Shown: positions 54,376 to 62,398 of the stretch, in pieces
Layout of the letters: every line of letters starts with the position of its first letter
Numbering within the stretch: the first letter of the stretch is position 1
Assembly (NCBI RefSeq): GCF_001424265.1
Contig: NZ_LMOV01000023.1
Span: forward strand, 125,292 to 189,291
Origin: Acidovorax sp. Leaf160
GTDB lineage: Bacteria; Pseudomonadota; Gammaproteobacteria; Burkholderiales; Burkholderiaceae_C
Direction: 5' to 3'
Length of the DNA: 64,000 bases
Translations under genes and position numbers: made by a program
The notes under the pieces: model-generated
The model's input: only the letters and a program-made list of their open reading frames with translations
Databases searched by the model: none
What the model was told of the DNA's origin: nothing

Positions 54376-56994
54376 ATGCATGTCACCTTCGGTTTGAACC
54401 TTGATGCCCGACAGGGCCCTTCGCCGCAGAGCTCCTTCAACGCACCTGTTGTTGGGCGACTCGGCTTTCTGTCATTGCTGGAAACGTACCTTGGCTTGGC
54501 TAGACCCGAGGTCGCGGCAGCACAGCGTGTGGCGGTCTATATGGGGCATCTGCAGCGCCATGACAACGGAACCCGCTTTTACAGCGCCTCGATGAAAGTC
54601 GACAGCGTTGGCACAGCGGTAAAGCTCCTGTCCTGGCGCGATGAGTGGCTTCTTGGGGGGTGGCAGGGAACAGCGCAGGCGTCTCATCCTGCTCGGCTTC
54701 AAGAACTGGCCATGGTCGAAACGACCGCCTTGGACATGCCACCGGGTGAAGCCACCCGGCTGTTGTTGGTTGAACAGGCGCTCAAGGCGACAGGCCCCAA
54801 CCCGATTACCTCTGTCTCACTTGTTGACCCACTCGAGGAGTTTCCTCTCCTGTGGCGCAGAGTGCTGTCGTGCTTGCCAGATGTGAAAGCCAACCCTGCA
54901 GTTCCTCATGGAGAAGGAGCATTGCGAGCCCTGCAGGAAAAAGCGATGCTCGTCATGTCGGGACAAGAGCCACCAAGCAAGATGTCCCCCATTGCGGACG
55001 GCAGCGTGCAGCTCATTCGAACACTCTCTTTTTCGACAGCTGAGCACTGGCTCAGTGCGCACGCTGCAGCCCACCCGGTCGACCGGCTGGTTCTCGCGGA
55101 AAACCATGGGGACTCGCTCGACACCACCTTGGTCGCCACCGGCGGAGTCAATTGTGGCTTTGAGAACCCTAGCCAGCTTCGACCGGCTCTACAGGCCCTG
55201 AGTCTGGCCTTAGAGATGTGCTGGGCACCTCTCGACGTCGGCCGCCTGGTCGACTTCCTAACCCATCCAGTTGGACCGTTTAGCCGCAAGGTGCGCGCTA
55301 CGCTCGCGAAAGCCGTCGCGGAACAACCGGGGATTGGGGGAGCAGCATGGGTAGAGGCCAAGAACAAGATTGCGGCGGACAAAGATGGCGCAGCTCTGGT
55401 GGTCGATATCGAGTTCTGGCTTGAAAGCGAACGCTGGCCACGCCATCAGGGTGCGCCCTTGGATGCACTGCTCGCGCGAGTCGACAGGCTCAAAGAAGCT
55501 ATGCGCCGCAGGTTATCTGGCGACCCCTCGATAGCGGCCACGTTCGCACCTGCGCATCGCCAGTGCGCAGCTGTTTTCGACAGCCTCTGCGAACTTTCCC
55601 GACAAGGCGTCGCGACACTGATGCCCAGGCAAATTGAACAGCTTGTGGCCCATGCAACGCCAAAAGGCGCATCTAACCCTGGCGCGGTTTCACAGGTTGG
55701 CTGCCTGCGCTCTGCGAACAGTGCGGCAGCTTGTATCGAGCCGGCTGACGAGGTTATCTGGTGGATGCCTTCGACTCCAATGCTGGTGCAGCAGCTCCCT
55801 TGGTCAAGCGCTGAAGTCCAAGCATTGAAGGAGCTGGGCGTCGAGCTGCGGGACCCCGTCAAGCAGTTGTCGGCCCTGGCAATGCAATGGCTACGTCCTC
55901 TGTTGGCCGCCCGCAAGCGCTTTGTGATGGTGTCGCCCCCTCCAGGTCGGGAAGTCCATCCGGTACGACAACTCCTTCAACAACTCATCCCAGACTTTGA
56001 AGCGCAGGCCCTGGACCTCGATACTGCATGTGGCAGCCAGCTTGTCGGAAGCCTGACCGAGCAGGTGGCATCGCTCCAATTTCCGGAAGTACAACGGCAT
56101 ATCCAACTACCCGAGCCGCTGAAGCTGTCCACCAATCCACAGTCTTACACGGCACTCAACGAGTTGTTCAACGCGCCCGCTCTCTTCGCACTCAAGCGGA
56201 TTGCCCGGTTGAACCCAACGTCCATTCTTGCAGTCGAAGAAGACAACCGCCTTCTCGGCATCCTCGCCCACCGCGTCTTCGACAAGCTCTTTGCGCAAGC
56301 CGATGTCTTGGACTGGACGAATCAGCAAGCCAAGGACTGGTTCCGTGCTCAGGCCGATGAGCTTCTCCGCACAGAAGGTGCCGTTCTCTTGATGCAAGGC
56401 GCTGGCATCAGACTGCAGCGCTTCCAGATGACCTGCGAAGGCGCTATTTGCTCACTCTTGAACCATCTGCGTGCAGCCAAGGCAGTCCGCGTTCAAGCCG
56501 AGGCCGAATTCGATGGCGTACTCGGACCAGTCCCGTTGACCGGCAAAATTGACCTTCTGGTCGAACTACCTGCCAACAAAGTTGTCGCGCTCGACATGAA
56601 GTGGCGCGGAGACAACCACTACGCTCGGATGCTGCGCGAGGGCGGCCACCTCCAGCTGGCCCTGTACTCCAGCTTGGTCGAGCAGAAGACCGGAACTGCA
56701 CCTGCGGCACTGGGATTCTTCATCCTGGAAAGCGGTGCGCTGTTCATCTCGCATTCGGGCCTCTTCCCGCAGGCGCAATTCACACCTCCTCCCGAGGACG
56801 TTACGGTCGCCACACTGCTCGACCGGGCAAAAGCGACCTGGTCCTGGAGAACTGGCCAGTTCACCGCAGGGCAAATTGAAGTCGTTCCGCATGGGCCGGC
56901 TGACGATTACAACGGTCCCGAGGGCACGCTGCCGGTAAAAGGCCCCAGCCAATGGGACCGGGACTACCTTGTGTTGCTGGGAGGATGGGAGTGA
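54376..56994 (+). CDS. AddB/RecB-like PD-(D/E)XK nuclease protein
   Basis: An 872-residue protein. An N-terminal region resembles the inactive helicase core of AddB proteins, with no Walker A. The C-terminus has a RecB-type nuclease: GKIDLLVEL near residue 722, VVALDMKW near 737 and the downstream GGHLQLALYSSL with the conserved Gln and Tyr. This is the pattern of the AddB nuclease. An alternative start (GTG at 54349) adds nine residues. The stop overlaps the helicase gene by one base. It is best read as the AddB half of a divergent AddAB pair. Confidence 0.75.
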   Translation: MHVTFGLNLDARQGPSPQSSFNAPVVGRLGFLSLLETYLGLARPEVAAAQRVAVYMGHLQRHDNGTRFYSASMKVDSVGTAVKLLSWRDEWLLGGWQGTAQASHPARLQELAMVETTALDMPPGEATRLLLVEQALKATGPNPITSVSLVDPLEEFPLLWRRVLSCLPDVKANPAVPHGEGALRALQEKAMLVMSGQEPPSKMSPIADGSVQLIRTLSFSTAEHWLSAHAAAHPVDRLVLAENHGDSLDTTLVATGGVNCGFENPSQLRPALQALSLALEMCWAPLDVGRLVDFLTHPVGPFSRKVRATLAKAVAEQPGIGGAAWVEAKNKIAADKDGAALVVDIEFWLESERWPRHQGAPLDALLARVDRLKEAMRRRLSGDPSIAATFAPAHRQCAAVFDSLCELSRQGVATLMPRQIEQLVAHATPKGASNPGAVSQVGCLRSANSAAACIEPADEVIWWMPSTPMLVQQLPWSSAEVQALKELGVELRDPVKQLSALAMQWLRPLLAARKRFVMVSPPPGREVHPVRQLLQQLIPDFEAQALDLDTACGSQLVGSLTEQVASLQFPEVQRHIQLPEPLKLSTNPQSYTALNELFNAPALFALKRIARLNPTSILAVEEDNRLLGILAHRVFDKLFAQADVLDWTNQQAKDWFRAQADELLRTEGAVLLMQGAGIRLQRFQMTCEGAICSLLNHLRAAKAVRVQAEAEFDGVLGPVPLTGKIDLLVELPANKVVALDMKWRGDNHYARMLREGGHLQLALYSSLVEQKTGTAPAALGFFILESGALFISHSGLFPQAQFTPPPEDVTVATLLDRAKATWSWRTGQFTAGQIEVVPHGPADDYNGPEGTLPVKGPSQWDRDYLVLLGGWE

Positions 56995-59900
56995 TGAACA
57001 ACATCGAATTTGTGAGCGCGGGCGCCGGTAGCGGCAAGACCTACAAGTTGACTGAGACCCTCGCTCAGGCCCTCGAGTCCGGTGCTGCCCGGCCCCATGC
57101 CATTTTGGCAACGACGTTTACGGTGAAGGCCGCCACGGAGCTGCGCGAACGCGCTCGGTCATGGTTGCTGGAGAAAGGCCGTGTTGACCTTGCCACGGCT
57201 ATCGGACAAGCCCGGCTGGGAACAGTGAACAGTGTCTGCGGCCAGATGCTCAAGCAGTTTTGCTTTGAGTTGGGGCTGTCCCCTGACCAGACTGTTCTCA
57301 GCGAAGGGCAGACGAAACGGCTGCTCGAAACATCACTTGCTGAGACTCTGGCCCCTGTGGGCCAGTCCGAGTTTGTTCAGCTCACGCGTAGATTTGGAAT
57401 CGAACAGGAAGACTGGGCCAAGACCGTCAAGGATGTGGTCAAGGCGGCCCTGGACAACGACGTTGCGCCCGCAGTGCTGCGGACGATGGGGCCAAGCAAC
57501 GCAGACCAAATGCTTGCGAACTGGCCTGCGCCGACCGCTGGTGGCGACCCGACGGCGGTTTTAGCCGCAGCAGTGGCAACCGCACGCCAAGAGGTAGCCG
57601 CCTATGTTGATGCGCAAGTCGCGGCTGGCGCCAAAGTGGCCAAGAACCTCCAAGATGGGCTGGGTGACTTGCAGAAGTTCGAGCGAGCGTTCCGCGAAGA
57701 CCGATGGTCGTGGCCCGATTGGATTGGTGCAGCGGGTATCGACGCCGGTGCCAAGGTGAAGCACTTTCTAGAGCCCGTGAAAGCTGCAGCTCAGGCGCAC
57801 GAATCCCATCCGGCCTTCCACGCCGACGTGCGGCGGTATCTGGAGCTAGTATTCAATCTAGCAGCGGATGCCCTGGATGCCTATGCGGAGGCCAAGAAGA
57901 CCTTGGGCGCCGTAGATTTCAGTGACCAGGAAGTGCTGTTGCTGCGCGCGATTCGAGAAAACGCAAGCGTCCGTGAGATATTGGCTGACGAACTCGACCT
58001 GGTGATGGTCGATGAATTCCAGGACACAAGCCCTCTCCAGCTTGCTCTGTTCGTGGAATTCGCCAAGCTGGCCAAGCGTTCAATCTGGGTTGGCGACCCC
58101 AAGCAAGCGATTTACGGCTTTCGCGGAACCGATGCCAGCCTTATCTCTGGAATCATCGGAGCGATTCCGGGTTGGGGCGGCACTATTGGTGCCCCCCTGA
58201 CTACCTCGCGACGGTCGACCCCAGCCTTGGTCTCGCTCACGAATGCAGTGTTCGGCGGCGCCTTCCTGCCGGACCTGACACCTCAGGACGTTCAGCTGCA
58301 ACCCGACCGCAAGGACCTCCCCAACCAGCCGTCGCTTTTGAACTGGAACTTTGAGAGCAGCAAGAACGGCACGGACTACCTGGCATTGGGCCAAGCCGTA
58401 GCGGAGCTACTTGGTTCCGGGATACAGGTGGAAGACAAGGCGACCAAAACTCTTCGGGCAGTCCAACCAGGTGACATCGGGGTCCTTTGCCGAAAACACG
58501 ACCAAGTGGACTTGGCAGTCACTTCTCTCACCCAGTGGGGCATCCCTTCCGCAAGTCCTCGCGCCGGCCTGCTGGGAACAGCGGAGGCCATCTTTGTCTT
58601 GGCGTGTCTGCGCCGCATGCATGACGTCAGTGACACGGTTGCATCCGCTCTGGTGCTGACGTTGGCAGACGGCATCCCGGTAGACGCATGGCTGGCGGAC
58701 CGCCTCAACTACCTCGGGCAGCCCGATGTCAAAGCTCATGAATGGAAGACGCACGGTGAATCAGCACATCCACTACTTGCACGTCTCGAAGAACTGCGCT
58801 CGGCCTTCACATCCTTGACACCTTTGGAAGCTCTACGCCTGTCCGCTTCAGAGTCGCACGTTGCACAGCTTGTCGCCCAATGGTCTAACTCTCCGCATGA
58901 GGCCCACAACCGATTGGCCAACGTTGAAGCACTGGTGGAACTCGGCAAAGCCTACGAAGACGAATGCATCGCGGCCAAGCGACCTGCGACGGTCAGTGGA
59001 CTGCTCAGGTGGCTCGATGCAGCCGCGGAAGCGGAGGACGATGGCCGGGCCGCGACAGCAGACAACGCAGTCACGGTCCTCACCTACCATGGGTCCAAGG
59101 GCTTGGAATGGCCGGTCGTTGTGCTTTCCGCGCTTGGCGAGACCGCCAGAAGTGCGCTTTGGAATGTGCGTGCGCGAACTGAAGGTGCCTTTGACCCGCA
59201 GATGCCACTGGGCAATCGCTTCATTCACTGCTGGCCGAAGACTTGGGGTAAGCGAGCTGCCCCACAAGCAGTTGCCAACGCGGAAGCAAGTGCGACCGGG
59301 GTCTCCATGCAAAAAGACGCCGAGGTGGAAAACAAGCGCCTGCTCTATGTCGGCTTGACCCGTGCCAGAGATGTGAACGTCCTGGTGTCCATCGCCAGGA
59401 AATCCGGGCCAGTACGCAGTTGGGTGGATGAGGTACCGGGCGCAAGTCAGATTTTGTTTGGCCCGACCGAGGAGGTGGTGCTTGCTGATGGCCAGCGGTG
59501 CTCACGAACATCCAAGGACTGGAACAAAGACGAATGCGCAACCGAGCCGCCAGCGCGAGCACCGCAAGACCGTCATTGGTTTACGCGGCGGCCTCTCGCA
59601 TCCGCAGCGCCCCTGTGGTATCGCCCGAGTAGTGCCGTTGGCGGGCAGTTCACCATTGCGGAGACCGCAGACGTCGGCATTCGTATTGCGCTGACGGGAA
59701 AACCGGACATGGCCGACCTGGGGACAGCAGTCCATCACTGCATCGCTCGGGCTGGTGCACGAGGAGCGGTGAAGCAGGCCGATGTCAGCAGCATTCTCAG
59801 CAATTGGGGCGTAGGCAACACCGTCGACAACGCCGCAGTTGTCGCTCAGCTCAACGCCTTCCGTACGTGGTGCGCCGAGCGGTGGCCAGGATGCCCTACC

Positions 59901-60167
59901 TTCGTCGAGGTTCCGATTGAAGCGAATCGCCCAGATGGAACGCGCGTGAGGGGCCGTATCGACTTGCTGGTGCAGTCTGCCAATGGATGGATTCTTGTCG
60001 ACCACAAATCCAACCCCGGTAGTGCCGACCGGAATGAGCAACTGGTTCAGGCACACGGCCCTCAACTCGCTGCATATGCGCAGGCTCTGGTTGTTGCCAC
60101 GGGGACGCCGGTAGCGGAGCAGTGGCTATACCTTCCGGTCGCTGCTCGTGCATTGCGCCTCGCTTGA
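56994..60167 (+). CDS. AddA-like UvrD-type helicase with C-terminal nuclease domain
   Basis: A 1057-residue protein starting MNNIEFVSAGAGSGKT, with Walker A at residues 9-16. Walker B is VDEFQDTSPLQ near 338, motif III-IV GDPKQAIYGFRGTD near 366, motif V YHGSKGLEWPVVVLS near 698 and motif VI YVGLTRARDVNVLV near 784. The C-terminus carries a PD-(D/E)XK nuclease (GRIDLLVQ and WILVDHKS near 987-1000, then QLAAYAQAL). All parts of an AddA protein are present. The UvrD core looks intact. It overlaps the AddB-like gene by one base. Confidence 0.85.
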   Translation: MNNIEFVSAGAGSGKTYKLTETLAQALESGAARPHAILATTFTVKAATELRERARSWLLEKGRVDLATAIGQARLGTVNSVCGQMLKQFCFELGLSPDQTVLSEGQTKRLLETSLAETLAPVGQSEFVQLTRRFGIEQEDWAKTVKDVVKAALDNDVAPAVLRTMGPSNADQMLANWPAPTAGGDPTAVLAAAVATARQEVAAYVDAQVAAGAKVAKNLQDGLGDLQKFERAFREDRWSWPDWIGAAGIDAGAKVKHFLEPVKAAAQAHESHPAFHADVRRYLELVFNLAADALDAYAEAKKTLGAVDFSDQEVLLLRAIRENASVREILADELDLVMVDEFQDTSPLQLALFVEFAKLAKRSIWVGDPKQAIYGFRGTDASLISGIIGAIPGWGGTIGAPLTTSRRSTPALVSLTNAVFGGAFLPDLTPQDVQLQPDRKDLPNQPSLLNWNFESSKNGTDYLALGQAVAELLGSGIQVEDKATKTLRAVQPGDIGVLCRKHDQVDLAVTSLTQWGIPSASPRAGLLGTAEAIFVLACLRRMHDVSDTVASALVLTLADGIPVDAWLADRLNYLGQPDVKAHEWKTHGESAHPLLARLEELRSAFTSLTPLEALRLSASESHVAQLVAQWSNSPHEAHNRLANVEALVELGKAYEDECIAAKRPATVSGLLRWLDAAAEAEDDGRAATADNAVTVLTYHGSKGLEWPVVVLSALGETARSALWNVRARTEGAFDPQMPLGNRFIHCWPKTWGKRAAPQAVANAEASATGVSMQKDAEVENKRLLYVGLTRARDVNVLVSIARKSGPVRSWVDEVPGASQILFGPTEEVVLADGQRCSRTSKDWNKDECATEPPARAPQDRHWFTRRPLASAAPLWYRPSSAVGGQFTIAETADVGIRIALTGKPDMADLGTAVHHCIARAGARGAVKQADVSSILSNWGVGNTVDNAAVVAQLNAFRTWCAERWPGCPTFVEVPIEANRPDGTRVRGRIDLLVQSANGWILVDHKSNPGSADRNEQLVQAHGPQLAAYAQALVVATGTPVAEQWLYLPVAARALRLA

Positions 60168-60220
60168 AGTTTCCCGATAGCCGCGCCCCGCACCCTGACC
60201 AACTTAAGGGAATCGCTTTG

Positions 60221-60607
60221 ATGACCAAGTACTTCAACGCCAAGGTTCAATTGGTTCAGACAAGAACCGTTCATGTCCAAGTAGCTGCGGACTCCGAAGC
60301 CGCCGCGGCAGAACTGGCGAGGGCCCAAGCTCGTCTGAAAGAGCCCGGTTTTTCCGTTCAAGACGTTAGCCTCAGTTTGGTCGGGGAAAGTGATTTGGGG
60401 GTTGGCTCCCGTTTTGTCCACCGCCTATTTGGCGCGGGTGTCATTGAGAGCCTCTACTCCGAGGGAAAGCTAGGCCAGTTCCGGATGCAAATTAAGTTTG
60501 ACCGGGGTGATACCAAACACATTCACGGACCGAGTGCAGTCATCCGACCAGAATGCATGGCTGAGCCGCAGCCGCTCGAGGGGGACGCAATCCCACTTAG
60601 CGGCTAA
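60221..60607 (+). CDS. Small protein with a Tudor-like domain
   Basis: A 128-residue protein from ATG 60221 (AAGGGA upstream). The first half is a beta-rich segment (YFNAKVQLVQTRTVHVQVAA) with a helix. Residues 65-110 (LGVGSRFVHRLFGAGVIESL, GQFRMQIKFDRGD) resemble the Tudor-like C-terminal domain of UvrD/PcrA helicases, which contacts partner proteins or RNA polymerase. It follows the AddA-like helicase by 53 bases on the same strand and may be a detached accessory of it. Confidence 0.6.
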   Translation: MTKYFNAKVQLVQTRTVHVQVAADSEAAAAELARAQARLKEPGFSVQDVSLSLVGESDLGVGSRFVHRLFGAGVIESLYSEGKLGQFRMQIKFDRGDTKHIHGPSAVIRPECMAEPQPLEGDAIPLSG

Positions 60608-60718
60608 TCAAAGCTAGTGCCGACTTCCTAGTCCTAAGGAGGCAGCGGTTTAAGCGCTCCAATACCCCCTTGCATTACAGCGCTGGTATTCGCTAATACG
60701 CCGTATTGAACTGGTTTT

Positions 60719-62203
60719 CTAAGCTCGCGGACGCTCGCCCTTTTGGTCTAGCTCACGACTGCTGTCCCGCCATCCTGCGGATTGCAATCGAAGACCGCCT
60801 GTGGTCAGCACCGCATTCTCATCATCTTCAAAATAAGTCTCTGCCGCTTCCTTGACGATTTCCCTTACATCCTCGGCCAATCGGTCCAATCCAAGCATAT
60901 TGCACACAGAATCTAGAATAGCCGCCCGGTCCCTCGAAAGAAGAACCAGTGCCTCGACATTATCTCTCTCCGGGGTTCCACGCGAGACTTTCACAGCCCC
61001 CGAAAGTCGACGGTCTAACGCGACGTTGAACCGTTCCGAACCAGAATCCTCCGCCTCCAACGCGTCACGTACTGCAATAAACAAACCTAGTTGTACCCGG
61101 ATTTTCTCTTCATACACGAGAAATTTTCGAGGTAAACCAACGCGAACACCTTGGAATTGCCGGCTATCTTGCTCGACCCAAACATCACTGCCGTCCACCT
61201 GACTATCCAGTGCAGTATCTGTAAGCGAGCGAAACTGCTGAACGGCTTCAAGAAACTTCATCAACGTTGCTACCGGTGCGATGATTTCCAAGGGCTGTCG
61301 CTCCGAGGGGAGGTTATCGTCGGGCGGGGGGTCAACAACGGTTAGCTGCATATCTTTTCCGGCATCGACGCTCGTATGCACGCAGACAACTGAAGTTGCG
61401 GGAACTGCGGGTTGTCCCGCCCACCCAATGTGGGGCATTCCTTGAAGCTGATGCAAGCCCTCCGCGAGACGCTGCCAGCGACTTCGCTTAGCACCGCCCT
61501 TGCTCTCAAACACATGCCACTGCCCCGATGCGGACTTAACCAAGTAGTCTGGCCATTTGTTAGCTGCCGAGAAATAGCTGACAAGGCTAGCATTGCCTGC
61601 AATGGACTTGGTGTAGATGCCAACATGGAGAAAAGCTTCCATCCGCTCTCCCGCAGCTTTGAGCCACAGCCGAGCAGCAATGTACGCCCCAATGCTGCCG
61701 GCGAGAAAAGAAATGGCGGTCTTCTCCGAGCTTTCCATTTTCTTGTAAAACTCTCTCAACGCTCGAGCATCTTTGCCATCCACTCGAATGCACGCGAGGA
61801 GCATCCCAAGACGAGCAACGAGATAGTTAGTCAGCTCTTGTGCTTCCTTAGAATTCAGGACAAGCATCGCAGTCCAGTCAACACGCTTTCCATAGCCGCA
61901 CTCTAGAGCTGCCTGAATTACTTCAATGTCCCGTACCACTTTACGAGCTGGCAGGGGAAACATCGGTCCGAATGGAGACCGCCGGACCTCTTTGAATTTG
62001 GTTTTAAAAAACTGGAACGCCTTGACGGTCTTCTTAGCCCCCGTCGTCGGCACAGGCGGCGCCGGCTTGGTGTTCTTGGCAGCAGGAACGTAGTACCGGA
62101 GAGCATTTCCTTTGTTTAACGGCTTGAGGAGTGTCTTTTTCAACCTTGGTGATGCTGGAGGCACAATGAACCTTTTTCCAAGAGCGGGGACGTTCCAAAG
62201 CAT
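60719..62203 (-). CDS. Hypothetical protein with a possible PD-(D/E)XK motif
   Basis: A 494-residue protein that I do not recognise. It begins MLWNVPALGKRFIVPP, then has a basic Pro/Ala/Lys-rich linker and a mainly helical body. Near residue 220 WPDYLVKSASGQWHVFESKGG shows a D...ExK arrangement like PD-(D/E)XK nucleases. A helical membrane-like segment around SFLAGSIGAYIAARLWL lies near 180. The start is uncertain (TTG at 62212 is possible). It is 196 bases downstream of the GTPase gene on the same strand and probably belongs to the same unit. Confidence 0.6.
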   Translation of the reverse strand: MLWNVPALGKRFIVPPASPRLKKTLLKPLNKGNALRYYVPAAKNTKPAPPVPTTGAKKTVKAFQFFKTKFKEVRRSPFGPMFPLPARKVVRDIEVIQAALECGYGKRVDWTAMLVLNSKEAQELTNYLVARLGMLLACIRVDGKDARALREFYKKMESSEKTAISFLAGSIGAYIAARLWLKAAGERMEAFLHVGIYTKSIAGNASLVSYFSAANKWPDYLVKSASGQWHVFESKGGAKRSRWQRLAEGLHQLQGMPHIGWAGQPAVPATSVVCVHTSVDAGKDMQLTVVDPPPDDNLPSERQPLEIIAPVATLMKFLEAVQQFRSLTDTALDSQVDGSDVWVEQDSRQFQGVRVGLPRKFLVYEEKIRVQLGLFIAVRDALEAEDSGSERFNVALDRRLSGAVKVSRGTPERDNVEALVLLSRDRAAILDSVCNMLGLDRLAEDVREIVKEAAETYFEDDENAVLTTGGLRLQSAGWRDSSRELDQKGERPRA

Positions 62204-62398
62204 ACTCCCCAAAAATGATTAAAATCTAGCAGAAGCACTACGTGAACTCCAAAGCTGGTGCCCGTTCCCGCCTCCCGGCTCTCCTCAGGCGCGCTCAGTC
62301 GGACTCATCGTCTCGGCAACTAGCTTCAGGACGAGATTTACAGAGAACTAGACCGAGCAGCCGCTTTATGCCAAATCCAATTACTTGGTCCAAGAAAG

